A stretch of 64,000 nucleotides of DNA from an uncultured Faecalibacterium sp. (lineage in GTDB: Bacteria; Bacillota; Clostridia; Oscillospirales; Ruminococcaceae): assembly GCA_934539245.1 (NCBI GenBank), contig CAKTCK010000002.1:18437-82436 (forward strand), read 5' to 3'. A program made the translations under genes and the position numbers. The notes under the pieces are model-generated. The model ran no database searches and was not told where the DNA came from. It saw only the letters and a program-made list of their open reading frames with translations. This document shows, one piece after another, positions 52,718-60,985 of the stretch; position 1 is the first letter of the stretch, and each line of letters opens with the position of its first letter.

Positions 52718-55700
52718 TTATGCTTCTTCTCCCAGCAGCTGCAGCAGCTGTTCGGGGTTCATGGACAAAATCGCGCCGTCTGCCCCGCCGGTAACAGTGT
52801 CGGCCAGCGACTGCTTGGCCTGTTGCAGCTCCACGATCTTTTCCTCAATGGTGTCCTGCGCGATCAGCCGGTACACCTGCACCGGGTTGCGCTGACCGAT
52901 GCGGTAGGCGCGGTCGGTGGCCTGATTCTGTGCGGCAAGGTTCCACCACGGGTCGTAGTGGATAACGATATCGGCGGCGGTCAGGTTGAGACCCGTACCG
53001 CCCGCCCGCAGCGAGATCAGAAAGACGTCCGCCTCGCCCTGATTGAACCGGCGCACCTGCTCGGCGCGCACCGGCTTCGGAGTAGAGCCTTGCAGGGTGA
53101 AGTGGCTCACCCCGGCTTCGTCCAGCCGCTTTGCCAACAGCTCCAGCATGGAGGTGAACTGACTGAACAGCAGAATGCGGTGCCCGCCCGCCACCGCCTC
53201 GGTGACAAGTTCCAGACAGGCTTCCAGCTTGGCGCTGCAGCCCGTCCAGTTGTCTGCCACAAGGCGCGGGTCGCAGCAGATCTCCCGCAGCCGCATCAAC
53301 ACGGCAAACACGGTCATCTTGTCCTCCGGCTTTGCCGCACGCAGCTTTTCCCGGGCGTCCACCACCGCCGCCAGATACAGCTTGCGCTGCTCGGTCTCCA
53401 GCTCGACGCGGCGCACATTCTCGGTTTTGGGCGGCAGCTCCCGCAGCACCTCCGACTTCATGCGCCGCAGGATGAAGGGGCCGGTGAACTGGTTCAGCCG
53501 CCGCACGGCGTTGGCATCCTCGTCCTGCACGATGGGCTTTTCAAACCGGGCGCAGAAGGTCTTGTAAGGGGGCAGATACCCGGGCATCAAAAAGGAGAAG
53601 ATGCTCCACAATTCACCTAAGCGGTTCTCCACCGGGGTGCCGGTCAGTGCAAAGCGCACCCGGCTATTCACCCGACACACCGCCTTGTATTTCTGGGTGG
53701 TATGGTTCTTGATGGCCTGCGCTTCGTCCAGAATGCAGGCGTAGAAGCTTTGCCCGGCATACAGTTTTTCGTCCCGGCGCAGCAGGTCGTAGCTGGTAAT
53801 GACGATATCCGCCTGCGCCCACCCATCGACCAGTGCGGCGCGGTGGGCGGCATCGCCGTCCATGGCTACGCTTTGCAGCTGCGGGGTGAACTTCTGACAT
53901 TCCTCCTGCCAGTTCAGCACCAGCGACGCCGGGCAGACGATGAGGCTGGGCAGCTGCTGCCCGCCCTCCTTCATCGCCAGCAGGTAGCTGAGCACCTGCA
54001 CGGTCTTGCCCAGACCCATATCATCCGCCAGAATGCCGCCCATGCCGTAGCCGTCCAGCGTGCGCAGCCAGCGGTAGCCGTCCCGCTGATATTTGCGCAG
54101 GGTCTTTTGCAGGGAGAGCGGCGGGGTATATTCGCTGTCCCGCACGGCATGGAAGCTGCGGCTGATGCGCCGGAAAGCATCGTCCCGGTCGAACCGCAGG
54201 CCGTTCTGCCCCGAAAGTGCCCAGTCCAGCGTAGGCGCGCGGTAAAGCGGAAGGGCGGCGTGGCCGTCCTTCAGCTTTGCGCCGGAAAGTTCCAGTGTGT
54301 CGTTCAGTTCGTCCAGCCCTTCCAGACTGTCGTCCAGCCGCAGCAGACTGCCGTCCCGCAGGCGGTGGTAGCGCTTTTTCTGGTGCAACGATTGCAAAAG
54401 CTCCCGCAGCTCCTCCACCGGGAACGCGCCGGTGTCCACTTCCAAGTCCAGCACGCTGCCGTGCACCGACACCCCTACCGAAATTTTAGGCGGGGCGGCT
54501 TGTAAGTTGCGGAAGGCATCGGTCTGATACACCTCGCCCATGGCCAGCAGGGCGGGAATGCCCTCTTCCAGCAGCTGGAAAAGCGCCTCCTCCCCGGAAA
54601 TGCTGTAATGCCCGGGCTTGCCGGGCTCGGGTTCCAGATAGGTTTCCAGCAGCCGTTTTGCCCGGTTCTCGGTGCGGGCATCCCGCAAAAGATCCGGGGG
54701 CACCGGCTCACCGGGAGCTACCCGATCCTCGCCGTAGAGAAAGACCGGGTACGCCGTGACGGTAAGCCCCCGGTCTGCGTCCAGATAAAACTGCACCACT
54801 GGTTCCAGCGGGATCTGGTTCAGCAGCAGCCGGTCGGGGTCCACGATGTTCACCCGGTTGCCCAGTTCCGGCAGCACATAGCTGCAAAAGGCGGCGGCGT
54901 CCGCGCTGGTAAAGAACAAGCTGCGCCCGCCAAAGGTATCCAGCACCGGCAGCACCCGGCGGCATTCCTCCCGCTGCATCCGCCAGAGGGTGGTTTCGCC
55001 CAGCAGATAGGCATAGTCCAGCCCCTGCACCCCGCTGAGCGCCGGGGTACAGCTCAGCTGCACGCCGCCCTTGCGGCGCTCCACCTTCAGGCTGATGACC
55101 GGCAGCCCCTCTTTAAGGGTATAGCCGCCCACAACGCCCTCGGCGGCGTAAAGCTCCACAAGGTCATCCAGTCCCTCGCCGGTCAGCGGCAGACCGCCCG
55201 CCGGGCCTTTCTCCCAGCCGGAGCGCAGCGCACCCTCGGCTTCAAATTCCTGCCGGGCGCTCACCTGACGGCGCAGCAGCCGCAGCAGCTGCTGCGCATC
55301 CGGGGCAAAGGCGTCCCACCGGTGCACAAACGCCAGCGATTTACCGTAGCTGACGCTTTCGCCCCGCTCGATTGCTTCCAGAAACTGCGGGATGCTTTTT
55401 ACCAGATACTGCCGCCCGCCGATGCCGTCCGAGACCCGCAGCCGCAGCCAGACGCGGTCATTGTGCACCGTAAGCTCCGGCTCCAGCAGGGCAAAGCCGG
55501 TGCGCTGCAAAGCGGGCTGGGGCTGCTGCTGTGCATCCTCCCGCTGGTAGCGCTTCAGCAGCAGCTGGGCATCATAGTCGGTCTCCGGCTCCTCGCCCCG
55601 CCACTTGCGGCCGAACAGCATATCCAGCCCGGCGCTGTAACTATCCTTGCGGGGCTCGGTGCTCAAGCCGGCAACGCCCCGCTGCACCCCGGGGATGCTC

Positions 55701-56014
55701 TCCGGCTTTTTTTCCGGGGCAGGCGGGTTCTTTTCCGCGTCCCGCAATAGCAGCGCACCGATATGCTTACAGTAGGTGCCGTCGCCGTTCTGGTTATAGG
55801 GACAGTCGCAGGAGGCACTGACAAAGCTGCCGTTTTCCCGCAGCCAGACCTGCGTATAATAGCAGTTCGACCCGCTGCCCTGTACCAGTGCCGCCAGATG
55901 CCGCACGCCGTCCTCATTGGTGGTGCAGCTGCTTTGCAGGATGCGCTTGCAGTATTTCTGTGCCCGCTCAAAGATGCTTTTGCCCAGCAATGCGCGGATC
56001 TCCTGTGCGTCCAT
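52718..56014 (-). CDS. SWIM zinc finger SNF2-family helicase
   Basis: A 1098-residue protein. A SWIM zinc finger (ASCDCPYNQNGDGTYCKHIG, ~65-85) is followed by a ~550-residue middle region of unknown fold. The SNF2 ATPase then begins ILADDMGLGKTVQVLSYL (~660), with DEAQAIKN as Walker B and LTGTPVENRLGELWSIF as motif III. The helicase C domain ends with DRAYRIGQRNPVQVYRLI. The middle region may be a bacterial SNF2_N-associated domain. The ATG at 56014 has GGGGAGGG; a frame opening 114 nt earlier has no RBS. Such proteins are widespread in Firmicutes; the role (DNA or RNA remodelling) is not known. Confidence 0.92.
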   Translation of the reverse strand: MDAQEIRALLGKSIFERAQKYCKRILQSSCTTNEDGVRHLAALVQGSGSNCYYTQVWLRENGSFVSASCDCPYNQNGDGTYCKHIGALLLRDAEKNPPAPEKKPESIPGVQRGVAGLSTEPRKDSYSAGLDMLFGRKWRGEEPETDYDAQLLLKRYQREDAQQQPQPALQRTGFALLEPELTVHNDRVWLRLRVSDGIGGRQYLVKSIPQFLEAIERGESVSYGKSLAFVHRWDAFAPDAQQLLRLLRRQVSARQEFEAEGALRSGWEKGPAGGLPLTGEGLDDLVELYAAEGVVGGYTLKEGLPVISLKVERRKGGVQLSCTPALSGVQGLDYAYLLGETTLWRMQREECRRVLPVLDTFGGRSLFFTSADAAAFCSYVLPELGNRVNIVDPDRLLLNQIPLEPVVQFYLDADRGLTVTAYPVFLYGEDRVAPGEPVPPDLLRDARTENRAKRLLETYLEPEPGKPGHYSISGEEALFQLLEEGIPALLAMGEVYQTDAFRNLQAAPPKISVGVSVHGSVLDLEVDTGAFPVEELRELLQSLHQKKRYHRLRDGSLLRLDDSLEGLDELNDTLELSGAKLKDGHAALPLYRAPTLDWALSGQNGLRFDRDDAFRRISRSFHAVRDSEYTPPLSLQKTLRKYQRDGYRWLRTLDGYGMGGILADDMGLGKTVQVLSYLLAMKEGGQQLPSLIVCPASLVLNWQEECQKFTPQLQSVAMDGDAAHRAALVDGWAQADIVITSYDLLRRDEKLYAGQSFYACILDEAQAIKNHTTQKYKAVCRVNSRVRFALTGTPVENRLGELWSIFSFLMPGYLPPYKTFCARFEKPIVQDEDANAVRRLNQFTGPFILRRMKSEVLRELPPKTENVRRVELETEQRKLYLAAVVDAREKLRAAKPEDKMTVFAVLMRLREICCDPRLVADNWTGCSAKLEACLELVTEAVAGGHRILLFSQFTSMLELLAKRLDEAGVSHFTLQGSTPKPVRAEQVRRFNQGEADVFLISLRAGGTGLNLTAADIVIHYDPWWNLAAQNQATDRAYRIGQRNPVQVYRLIAQDTIEEKIVELQQAKQSLADTVTGGADGAILSMNPEQLLQLLGEEA

Positions 56015-56113
56015 GTGATTTCCCTCCCCTGTGCTGTCGCGGTTTCGGTCTATTCTATAAGAATACCGCGTTCCACCCCGGGATGCAAGGGCAGAAGAGT
56101 AAAAAACGTATAG

Positions 56114-56176
56114 AAAAAGCACCTGCAAACTCTGCCGGGTGCCAGCGCACAGGCGGGAAGATCACAGGTGCTTTCT
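56114..56176 (-). terminator. Terminator of the GGDEF gene
   Basis: Minus-strand AAAGCACCTGT pairs with GCAGGTGCTTT across a long loop, followed by TTCTAT. Confidence 0.6.
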
Positions 56177-56181
56177 TTGTT

Positions 56182-57342
56182 TCAGGAAGTACCGCGTTTG
56201 CGGATCTTGAGCTGGTACATTTCCTGATCCGCCTTATCGATCAGGTCGTGCACGGTGGCAATGTCCGGCTCAAGGCGGGCGCAGCCGATGCTGATCTCGA
56301 TCTGGTAGGGCTTACCGGAGGCGGCGTTGGCTGCGTCCAGTTCCCGCTGGATGGAGGCGATCAGGGTGCGCACCTCCACGCTGTCGCAGCCGCAGGCGAT
56401 GCAAAATTCATCGCCGCCGTAGCGCGCCAGCACGCCGTTATAGTTGGCGCACACCTTTTTCAGGATGCCCGCCAGCAGCACCAGCGCGGCGTCCCCCTCC
56501 AAGTGGCCGTATTTGTCGTTGATGTGCTTGAAGTGATCCAAGTCCATCATGAGGAAATGCAGCGAGCGGTTGGGGTGGCGGCGGTAATAGGGCAGCTCGC
56601 TTTCCAGATAGCGCAGCGCCACAATGCGGTTGCTAACGCCGGTCAGGGTGTCCACCGTGAACTTTGTCTGCAGCACCAGCACATACACGCACACCAGCCC
56701 CAGCACGATGCCGCAGCACAGCAGCCCGCGCCCGGGCAGCCAGCCTTGCAACACAAAGCCTGCCGCCGGCACAAGCGCGAGCAGCAGCAGGGTTTTTAGT
56801 TCCTCTTTGGGTGTTTCCTGCTTCCAGTGGCTCAGTGTCCAGCTGCATCGGAGAAAGGCAGCTGCCAGATAGAAAAGCCCCACCAGCTTCGGCCCCCAGA
56901 ACAGGGTGCTGCCCCGCAGCCCTTCTGCATCCAGATAGCAGAAGCCGTTTTCGTCCCGCGCTGTCAGCAGCGCCAGCAAAAGCAGCACCAGCGGCACGGC
57001 GCTGAGCGCCAGCTTGCGGCCATTCTCCAGCCATGTATGCCCCAGCTCTGCCTCCACATACAAAAGCACCAGCAGGCAGCACCATGCCGCCAGCAGATAA
57101 AACAAAATGCTGCACCCGGCGTTCAGACCGTAGGTCAGGGGAATGCCCAGCTCCTGCCACGCGCCCAGCTGCGCCAGCGCACTGTTATAATCCACCAGCG
57201 TCAGTGCCCCGGCAGACCACAGCAGCGCCGTGAACAGTCGCCCGGGCAGACTTTTATCCCGCATTTTCTGCTGCGCCCGCAGCAAAACCGCCAGCGTGAC
57301 CAGACAGACCACACTGACCTGAGTATGCGCAATAGCATCCAT
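56182..57342 (-). CDS. Membrane-bound diguanylate cyclase (GGDEF)
   Basis: A 386-residue signalling protein. Six to seven membrane helices fill residues ~5-215, then a GGDEF domain (~225-380). The catalytic motif GGDEF is intact in LARYGGDEFCIA (~310), with substrate-binding Asp in MMDLDHFKHINDKYGH (~270). An RxxD inhibitory site is not evident at the usual place. It should make cyclic di-GMP. No EAL, PilZ or known c-di-GMP effector gene lies in this window. Monocistronic. Confidence 0.93.
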   Translation of the reverse strand: MDAIAHTQVSVVCLVTLAVLLRAQQKMRDKSLPGRLFTALLWSAGALTLVDYNSALAQLGAWQELGIPLTYGLNAGCSILFYLLAAWCCLLVLLYVEAELGHTWLENGRKLALSAVPLVLLLLALLTARDENGFCYLDAEGLRGSTLFWGPKLVGLFYLAAAFLRCSWTLSHWKQETPKEELKTLLLLALVPAAGFVLQGWLPGRGLLCCGIVLGLVCVYVLVLQTKFTVDTLTGVSNRIVALRYLESELPYYRRHPNRSLHFLMMDLDHFKHINDKYGHLEGDAALVLLAGILKKVCANYNGVLARYGGDEFCIACGCDSVEVRTLIASIQRELDAANAASGKPYQIEISIGCARLEPDIATVHDLIDKADQEMYQLKIRKRGTS

Positions 57343-57476
57343 GCTGCAATGCTCTCCTTTACCCCGGAGCGGCTTTCCGCCGTCCCGACCTTTTCCGTTC
57401 TTCCAACGTTCCTTTTTCGCTCAGGCTTATTGTACCAAACCCACAACAAATATGCAACGAAAACCGAAGATTTCAT

Positions 57477-57519
57477 GCAAAAAGAGACACCGGAACGTCT
57501 TTCGGCGCTCCGGTGTCTC
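57477..57519 (-). terminator. Terminator of the DtxR-like gene
   Basis: Minus-strand GAGACACCGGAGCG with its near-complement GTTCCGGTGTCTC, followed by TTTTT. Confidence 0.8.
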
Positions 57520-57530
57520 CTGAAATCAAA

Positions 57531-57920
57531 TTACTTTGCCTGCGGATGGGCGGCATCGTTGCGCAGGGCGCTTTCGCGGATCTTTTCCAGCGTCTGCTCA
57601 CTGAGGATGTGCTCTGCCTTGCAGGCGTCCTCGGCGGCGGTCTGCTCGTCCACGCCCAGCTGCACAAAGAAGTGGGTCAGCAGCTGATGGCGGCTGTAAA
57701 TGCGCTGGGCGATCTCCAGCCCGGGCTCCAGCAGGGTCAGGTTGCCTTCGCCGTCCACCGCGATATAGCCGTTCTCCCGCAGCTTTTTCATGGCGATGCT
57801 CACGCTGGCTTTGGTAAAGCCCAGCTCATTGACAACGTCAATGGAGCGCACTTTGCCCATACGCTGGCTCAGCATCAGGATCGTTTCAAGATAATCTTCC
57901 GCGGACTGGTGGATCTGCAT
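57531..57920 (-). CDS. DtxR/MntR-family metalloregulator
   Basis: A 129-residue regulator of the short, MntR-like kind: N-terminal winged helix (QSAEDYLETILMLSQRMGKV, then SIDVVNELGFTKASVSIAMK) and a dimerisation/metal domain with RHQLLTHFFVQLGVD and CKAEHILS. No SH3-like third domain is present. The ATG at 57920 has AGGAGG ~11 nt upstream; longer frames run into the promoter. A strong palindrome (57965-57988) lies between promoter and gene, so autoregulation is likely. Mn2+ or Fe2+ is the expected effector. No transporter gene is adjacent. Confidence 0.88.
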   Translation of the reverse strand: MQIHQSAEDYLETILMLSQRMGKVRSIDVVNELGFTKASVSIAMKKLRENGYIAVDGEGNLTLLEPGLEIAQRIYSRHQLLTHFFVQLGVDEQTAAEDACKAEHILSEQTLEKIRESALRNDAAHPQAK

Positions 57921-57964
57921 GGTTTGTCCGGCCTCCTGCCTTATTCCCTCTGGGGGATTTTTCC

Positions 57965-57988
57965 GACAGGGTATGTGTACCCTCTGTC
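57965..57988. promoter_or_regulatory. Candidate metalloregulator operator
   Basis: GACA-GGGTA-TGTG-TACCC-TC-TGTC, a 9-bp inverted repeat with a 2-nt bulge, placed at about +2 to +25 of the transcript. Confidence 0.6.
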
Positions 57989-57997
57989 GTATGTTAA

Positions 57998-58026
57998 AGG
58001 ATATCACATTTTTGCGGTTGATGCAA
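57998..58026 (-). promoter_or_regulatory. Promoter of the DtxR-like gene
   Basis: Minus-strand TTGCAT (58026-58021) and TATCCT (58003-57998), spacer 17. Confidence 0.65.
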
Positions 58027-58126
58027 GTAATTCGCAGCAAGTTTTGCTAAACTAACCGCATTTCTCTGCACAGAACTGCTGTTTTGCCGGTTTTGCACCG
58101 CCACTGTTTTGTGCAAAGGGTGCAAT

Positions 58127-58681
58127 TTACAGCGCAGCCAGATAGGCGGCAGGGCCAGTCTCGTACAGGTCGCCGCCGTGGGCGTCCAGCACCACGGTCA
58201 GGGGCATATCCTGCACGGTCAGGCGGCGCACCGCCTCACAGCCCAAGTCCGGCCATGCGATCACTTCCAGCGTCTGCACGCTTTTGGCCATCAGCGCACC
58301 GGCACCGCCCAGCGCGGCCAGATACACCGCACCGTTGCGCACCACAGCGTCTTTGACGGCGGCATCCCGCTTGCCCTTGCCGATCATGATCTTGTTGCCA
58401 AGGTCCAGCAGCCGGGGGCTCATGGCGTCCATGCGTCCGCTGGTGGTAGGCCCTGCCGAGCCGATGACCTCGCCCGGGCGCTCCGGGGTGGGGCCTACAT
58501 AATAGATGGCGCTGCCCTCAAGGGAAAAAGGCAGGGTCTCGCCCTTGTCCAGTGCTTCCATCATCCGCTTGTGTGCCTGATCCCGAGCGGTGTACACCAC
58601 ACCGGAAAGCAGCACGGTATCCCCCGCCTTCAGCGGGGCAAGATCCTGCGCGGTGCAGGGGGTCGTCAGTCTGTATTCCAT
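58127..58681 (-). CDS. Fumarate hydratase, Fe-S type, beta subunit
   Basis: A 184-residue subunit of class I (iron-sulfur) fumarase or L-tartrate dehydratase. It matches the C-terminal half of one-chain class I fumarases: LLSGVVYTARDQAHKRM, IYYVGPTPERPGEVIGSAGP, TTSGRMDAM and IGKGKRD are standard. The partner alpha subunit is encoded 13 nt upstream and malic enzyme before that, so fumarate/malate interconversion is favoured. A hairpin with GGTGCAA arms lies at 58093-58125, after the stop. Confidence 0.94.
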   Translation of the reverse strand: MEYRLTTPCTAQDLAPLKAGDTVLLSGVVYTARDQAHKRMMEALDKGETLPFSLEGSAIYYVGPTPERPGEVIGSAGPTTSGRMDAMSPRLLDLGNKIMIGKGKRDAAVKDAVVRNGAVYLAALGGAGALMAKSVQTLEVIAWPDLGCEAVRRLTVQDMPLTVVLDAHGGDLYETGPAAYLAAL

Positions 58682-58694
58682 CGTTCTCCCCTCC

Positions 58695-59534
58695 TTACAG
58701 CTCCGCGCTGGCGCGGCGGGTCACATGACAGGAAACGTTCACAGCCACCGGCAGACCCGCCACATGGGTGGGCATCTGCTCAATGGCAAGGCCAAGGCAG
58801 GTAGTCTTGCCGCCAAAGCCCTGCGGGCCGATGCCCAGTGCATTGATGGCGGTAAGCAGTTCCTGCTCCAGCTGGGCGTAGTAGGGGTCGGGGTTAGGGA
58901 TATCCAGCGGGCGCAGCAGCGCCTTTTTGGCCAGATACGCCACCTTGTCAAAGCTGCCGCCCACGCCGATGCCCAGCACGATGGGCGGGCAGGGGTTGGA
59001 GCCGGCCAGCTTTACGGTGTCCACCACGAACTTTTTAAAGCCCTCCACGCCGTCGGCGGGCTTGAGCATCTGGATGCGGCTCATGTTCTCGCTGCCGAAG
59101 CCCTTGGGTGCTACCGTGATGCGGCAGCCCTCGCCGTCCACCAGATGCACCGTGATGGCCGCCGGGGTGTTATCGCCGGTGTTGCCCCGGCGCAGCGGGT
59201 CGGCCACGATGCTCTTGCGCAGATAGCCGTCCGTATAGCCCCGGCGCACGCCCTCGTGGATGGCAGCTTCAAAGCTGCCGTCAATGTGCACATCCGTGCC
59301 CAGCTCCACGAACACACAGGCCATGCCGGTGTCCTGACAGATGGGCAGGTCTTTCTCCTTTGCAGCGCCAAGGTTCGACCACAGCAGGTCTAACGTATTT
59401 TTAGCCAGCGGCCACGGCTCTTCTTCCCGGGCCTTTTCCAGCGCGGCCTGCACGTCCTGCGGCAACTGGGTGTTGGCCTTGATGCAGAGCCGCGCCACCG
59501 TATCCGTAATGCTCTGTGCGGAGATCGTTCTCAT
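58695..59534 (-). CDS. Fumarate hydratase, Fe-S type, alpha subunit
   Basis: A 279-residue catalytic subunit holding the 4Fe-4S cluster. Conserved segments are ICQDTGMACVFVELG with the first cluster Cys (~65), NTGDNTPAAITVHLVDG, GGSFDKVAYLAKKALLRP and, near the C terminus, GGKTTCLGLAIEQMPTH. The two further cluster cysteines (SNPCPPIV and TTCLG) are present. The split into alpha and beta genes is usual in anaerobes. It sits 15 nt after the malic enzyme gene. Confidence 0.94.
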   Translation of the reverse strand: MRTISAQSITDTVARLCIKANTQLPQDVQAALEKAREEEPWPLAKNTLDLLWSNLGAAKEKDLPICQDTGMACVFVELGTDVHIDGSFEAAIHEGVRRGYTDGYLRKSIVADPLRRGNTGDNTPAAITVHLVDGEGCRITVAPKGFGSENMSRIQMLKPADGVEGFKKFVVDTVKLAGSNPCPPIVLGIGVGGSFDKVAYLAKKALLRPLDIPNPDPYYAQLEQELLTAINALGIGPQGFGGKTTCLGLAIEQMPTHVAGLPVAVNVSCHVTRRASAEL

Positions 59535-59549
59535 GCCTGTATCCTCCGC

Positions 59550-60722
59550 TTACAGCCGTGCCACGCCGGTCTCGCGGGCAGCCTTTGCCACGGCATTTGC
59601 CACAGCCTCAGCCACGCGGGGGTCGAACGCACCGGGGATGATGTTCTCCTCGCTGCGGTCGGCATCGGTGATAAGGTCTGCAATGGCGTAGGCGGCGGCC
59701 AGCTTCATCTCATTGTTGATATCCCGGGCGCGGACGCTGAGAGCACCCTTGAACAGGCCGGGGAAGCACAGCACGTTGTTGACCTGATTGGGGAAATCGC
59801 TGCGGCCGGTAGCCATCACGCGCACGCCGCCCGCCTTGGCTTCATCCGGCATGATCTCCGGAGTGGGGTTTGCCATGGCAAAGACGATGGCGTCCTTGTT
59901 CATGGTCTTGCACAGCTCGGTGGTCAGGATGCCGGGGCGGGACACACCGATGAACACGTCTGCGCCCTCCAGCGCTTCCTTCAGACCGCCCTTGATCTGG
60001 CGGGGGTTGGTCACCTCGCCCAGCCAGTTCTTGTGGGCTTCGGCGCTGTTGCAGCCCTTGTACAGGGTGCCGAACTGATCCACCGCCACGATGTCCTTTG
60101 CACCGGCGGTCATCAGCATCTTGATGATGGCGGTGCCGGCAGCGCCGGGGCCGTTCAGGACGATGTGCACGTCCTCCATCTTTTTATTCACCACGCGCAG
60201 GGCGTTGATGAGGGCAGCGGTGACCACGATAGCGGTGCCGTGCTGGTCGTCATGGAACACAGGGATGTCCAGCTCCCGCTCCAAGGTCTCCTCGATCTCG
60301 AAGCACTCCGGGCTCTTGATATCCTCCAGATTGATGCCGCCAAAGGTGGGGGCAATGGCCTTGCAGGCGGCAATGACGCTGGCGGCGTCGTGGGCGTCAA
60401 TGCAGATGGGGAAGGCATCCACCCCGCCGAACTCCTTGAACAGCACAGCTTTGCCCTCCATGACCGGCAGACCGGCTTCCGGGCCGATATCGCCCAGACC
60501 CAGTACGGCGGTGCCGTTGGAGACAACGGCCACCATGTTGCCCTTGAAGGTGTACTTATACACATCCTCCGTGTTTTCCTTGATCTTGCGGCAGGGCTCG
60601 GCCACACCGGGGGTGTAGGCGGTGGACAGGTCGTCACGGGTGGCGACCTCCACCTTGCTCACGATACCCACCTTTCCCTTGTGGGTCTCGTGCATTTCCA
60701 GAGCTGCTTTATTGTAATCCAT
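59550..60722 (-). CDS. NAD(P)-dependent malic enzyme
   Basis: A 390-residue short-form malic enzyme that decarboxylates malate to pyruvate. HKGKVGIVSKVEVATRDDLS at the N terminus, then TAYTPGVAEPC, the metal-binding FEIEETLERELDIPVFHDDQ, and the Rossmann GPGAAGTAIIKML (~185) are all standard. The ATG at 60722 has GGAGGA; upstream in-frame codons lack an RBS. First of three genes with the fumarase subunits, giving a fumarate-malate-pyruvate route. No PTA-domain fusion. Confidence 0.95.
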   Translation of the reverse strand: MDYNKAALEMHETHKGKVGIVSKVEVATRDDLSTAYTPGVAEPCRKIKENTEDVYKYTFKGNMVAVVSNGTAVLGLGDIGPEAGLPVMEGKAVLFKEFGGVDAFPICIDAHDAASVIAACKAIAPTFGGINLEDIKSPECFEIEETLERELDIPVFHDDQHGTAIVVTAALINALRVVNKKMEDVHIVLNGPGAAGTAIIKMLMTAGAKDIVAVDQFGTLYKGCNSAEAHKNWLGEVTNPRQIKGGLKEALEGADVFIGVSRPGILTTELCKTMNKDAIVFAMANPTPEIMPDEAKAGGVRVMATGRSDFPNQVNNVLCFPGLFKGALSVRARDINNEMKLAAAYAIADLITDADRSEENIIPGAFDPRVAEAVANAVAKAARETGVARL

Positions 60723-60917
60723 GGTTTTATCCTCCAATTTCAGCAAAAGGCTTTCCCCCGCAGGGAAAGGCTCATACAGTTTTATTGTAACAGAACCGCC
60801 CGGGTATTTCCACCGGTTTTGCGGCATTTCCCGCCCCAAAGCGGGCAAAAGTGATACCTGTGCCGGGCGGCATTTGTGGAATTTTCGCAAAAATCTTTTC
60901 TTTTCGCATTTTTCCGT

Positions 60918-60923
60918 TATAAT
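60918..60923 (+). promoter_or_regulatory. -10 box of the lipoprotein PPIase gene
   Basis: TATAAT, with no convincing -35 hexamer at the right distance; 62 nt before the TTG start. Confidence 0.4.
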
Positions 60924-60985
60924 AGTAAGGTATGACATTTGCATTCTCCGTGAAAACGGTCTGCTATTTTTAGGAGGTACCTCTT

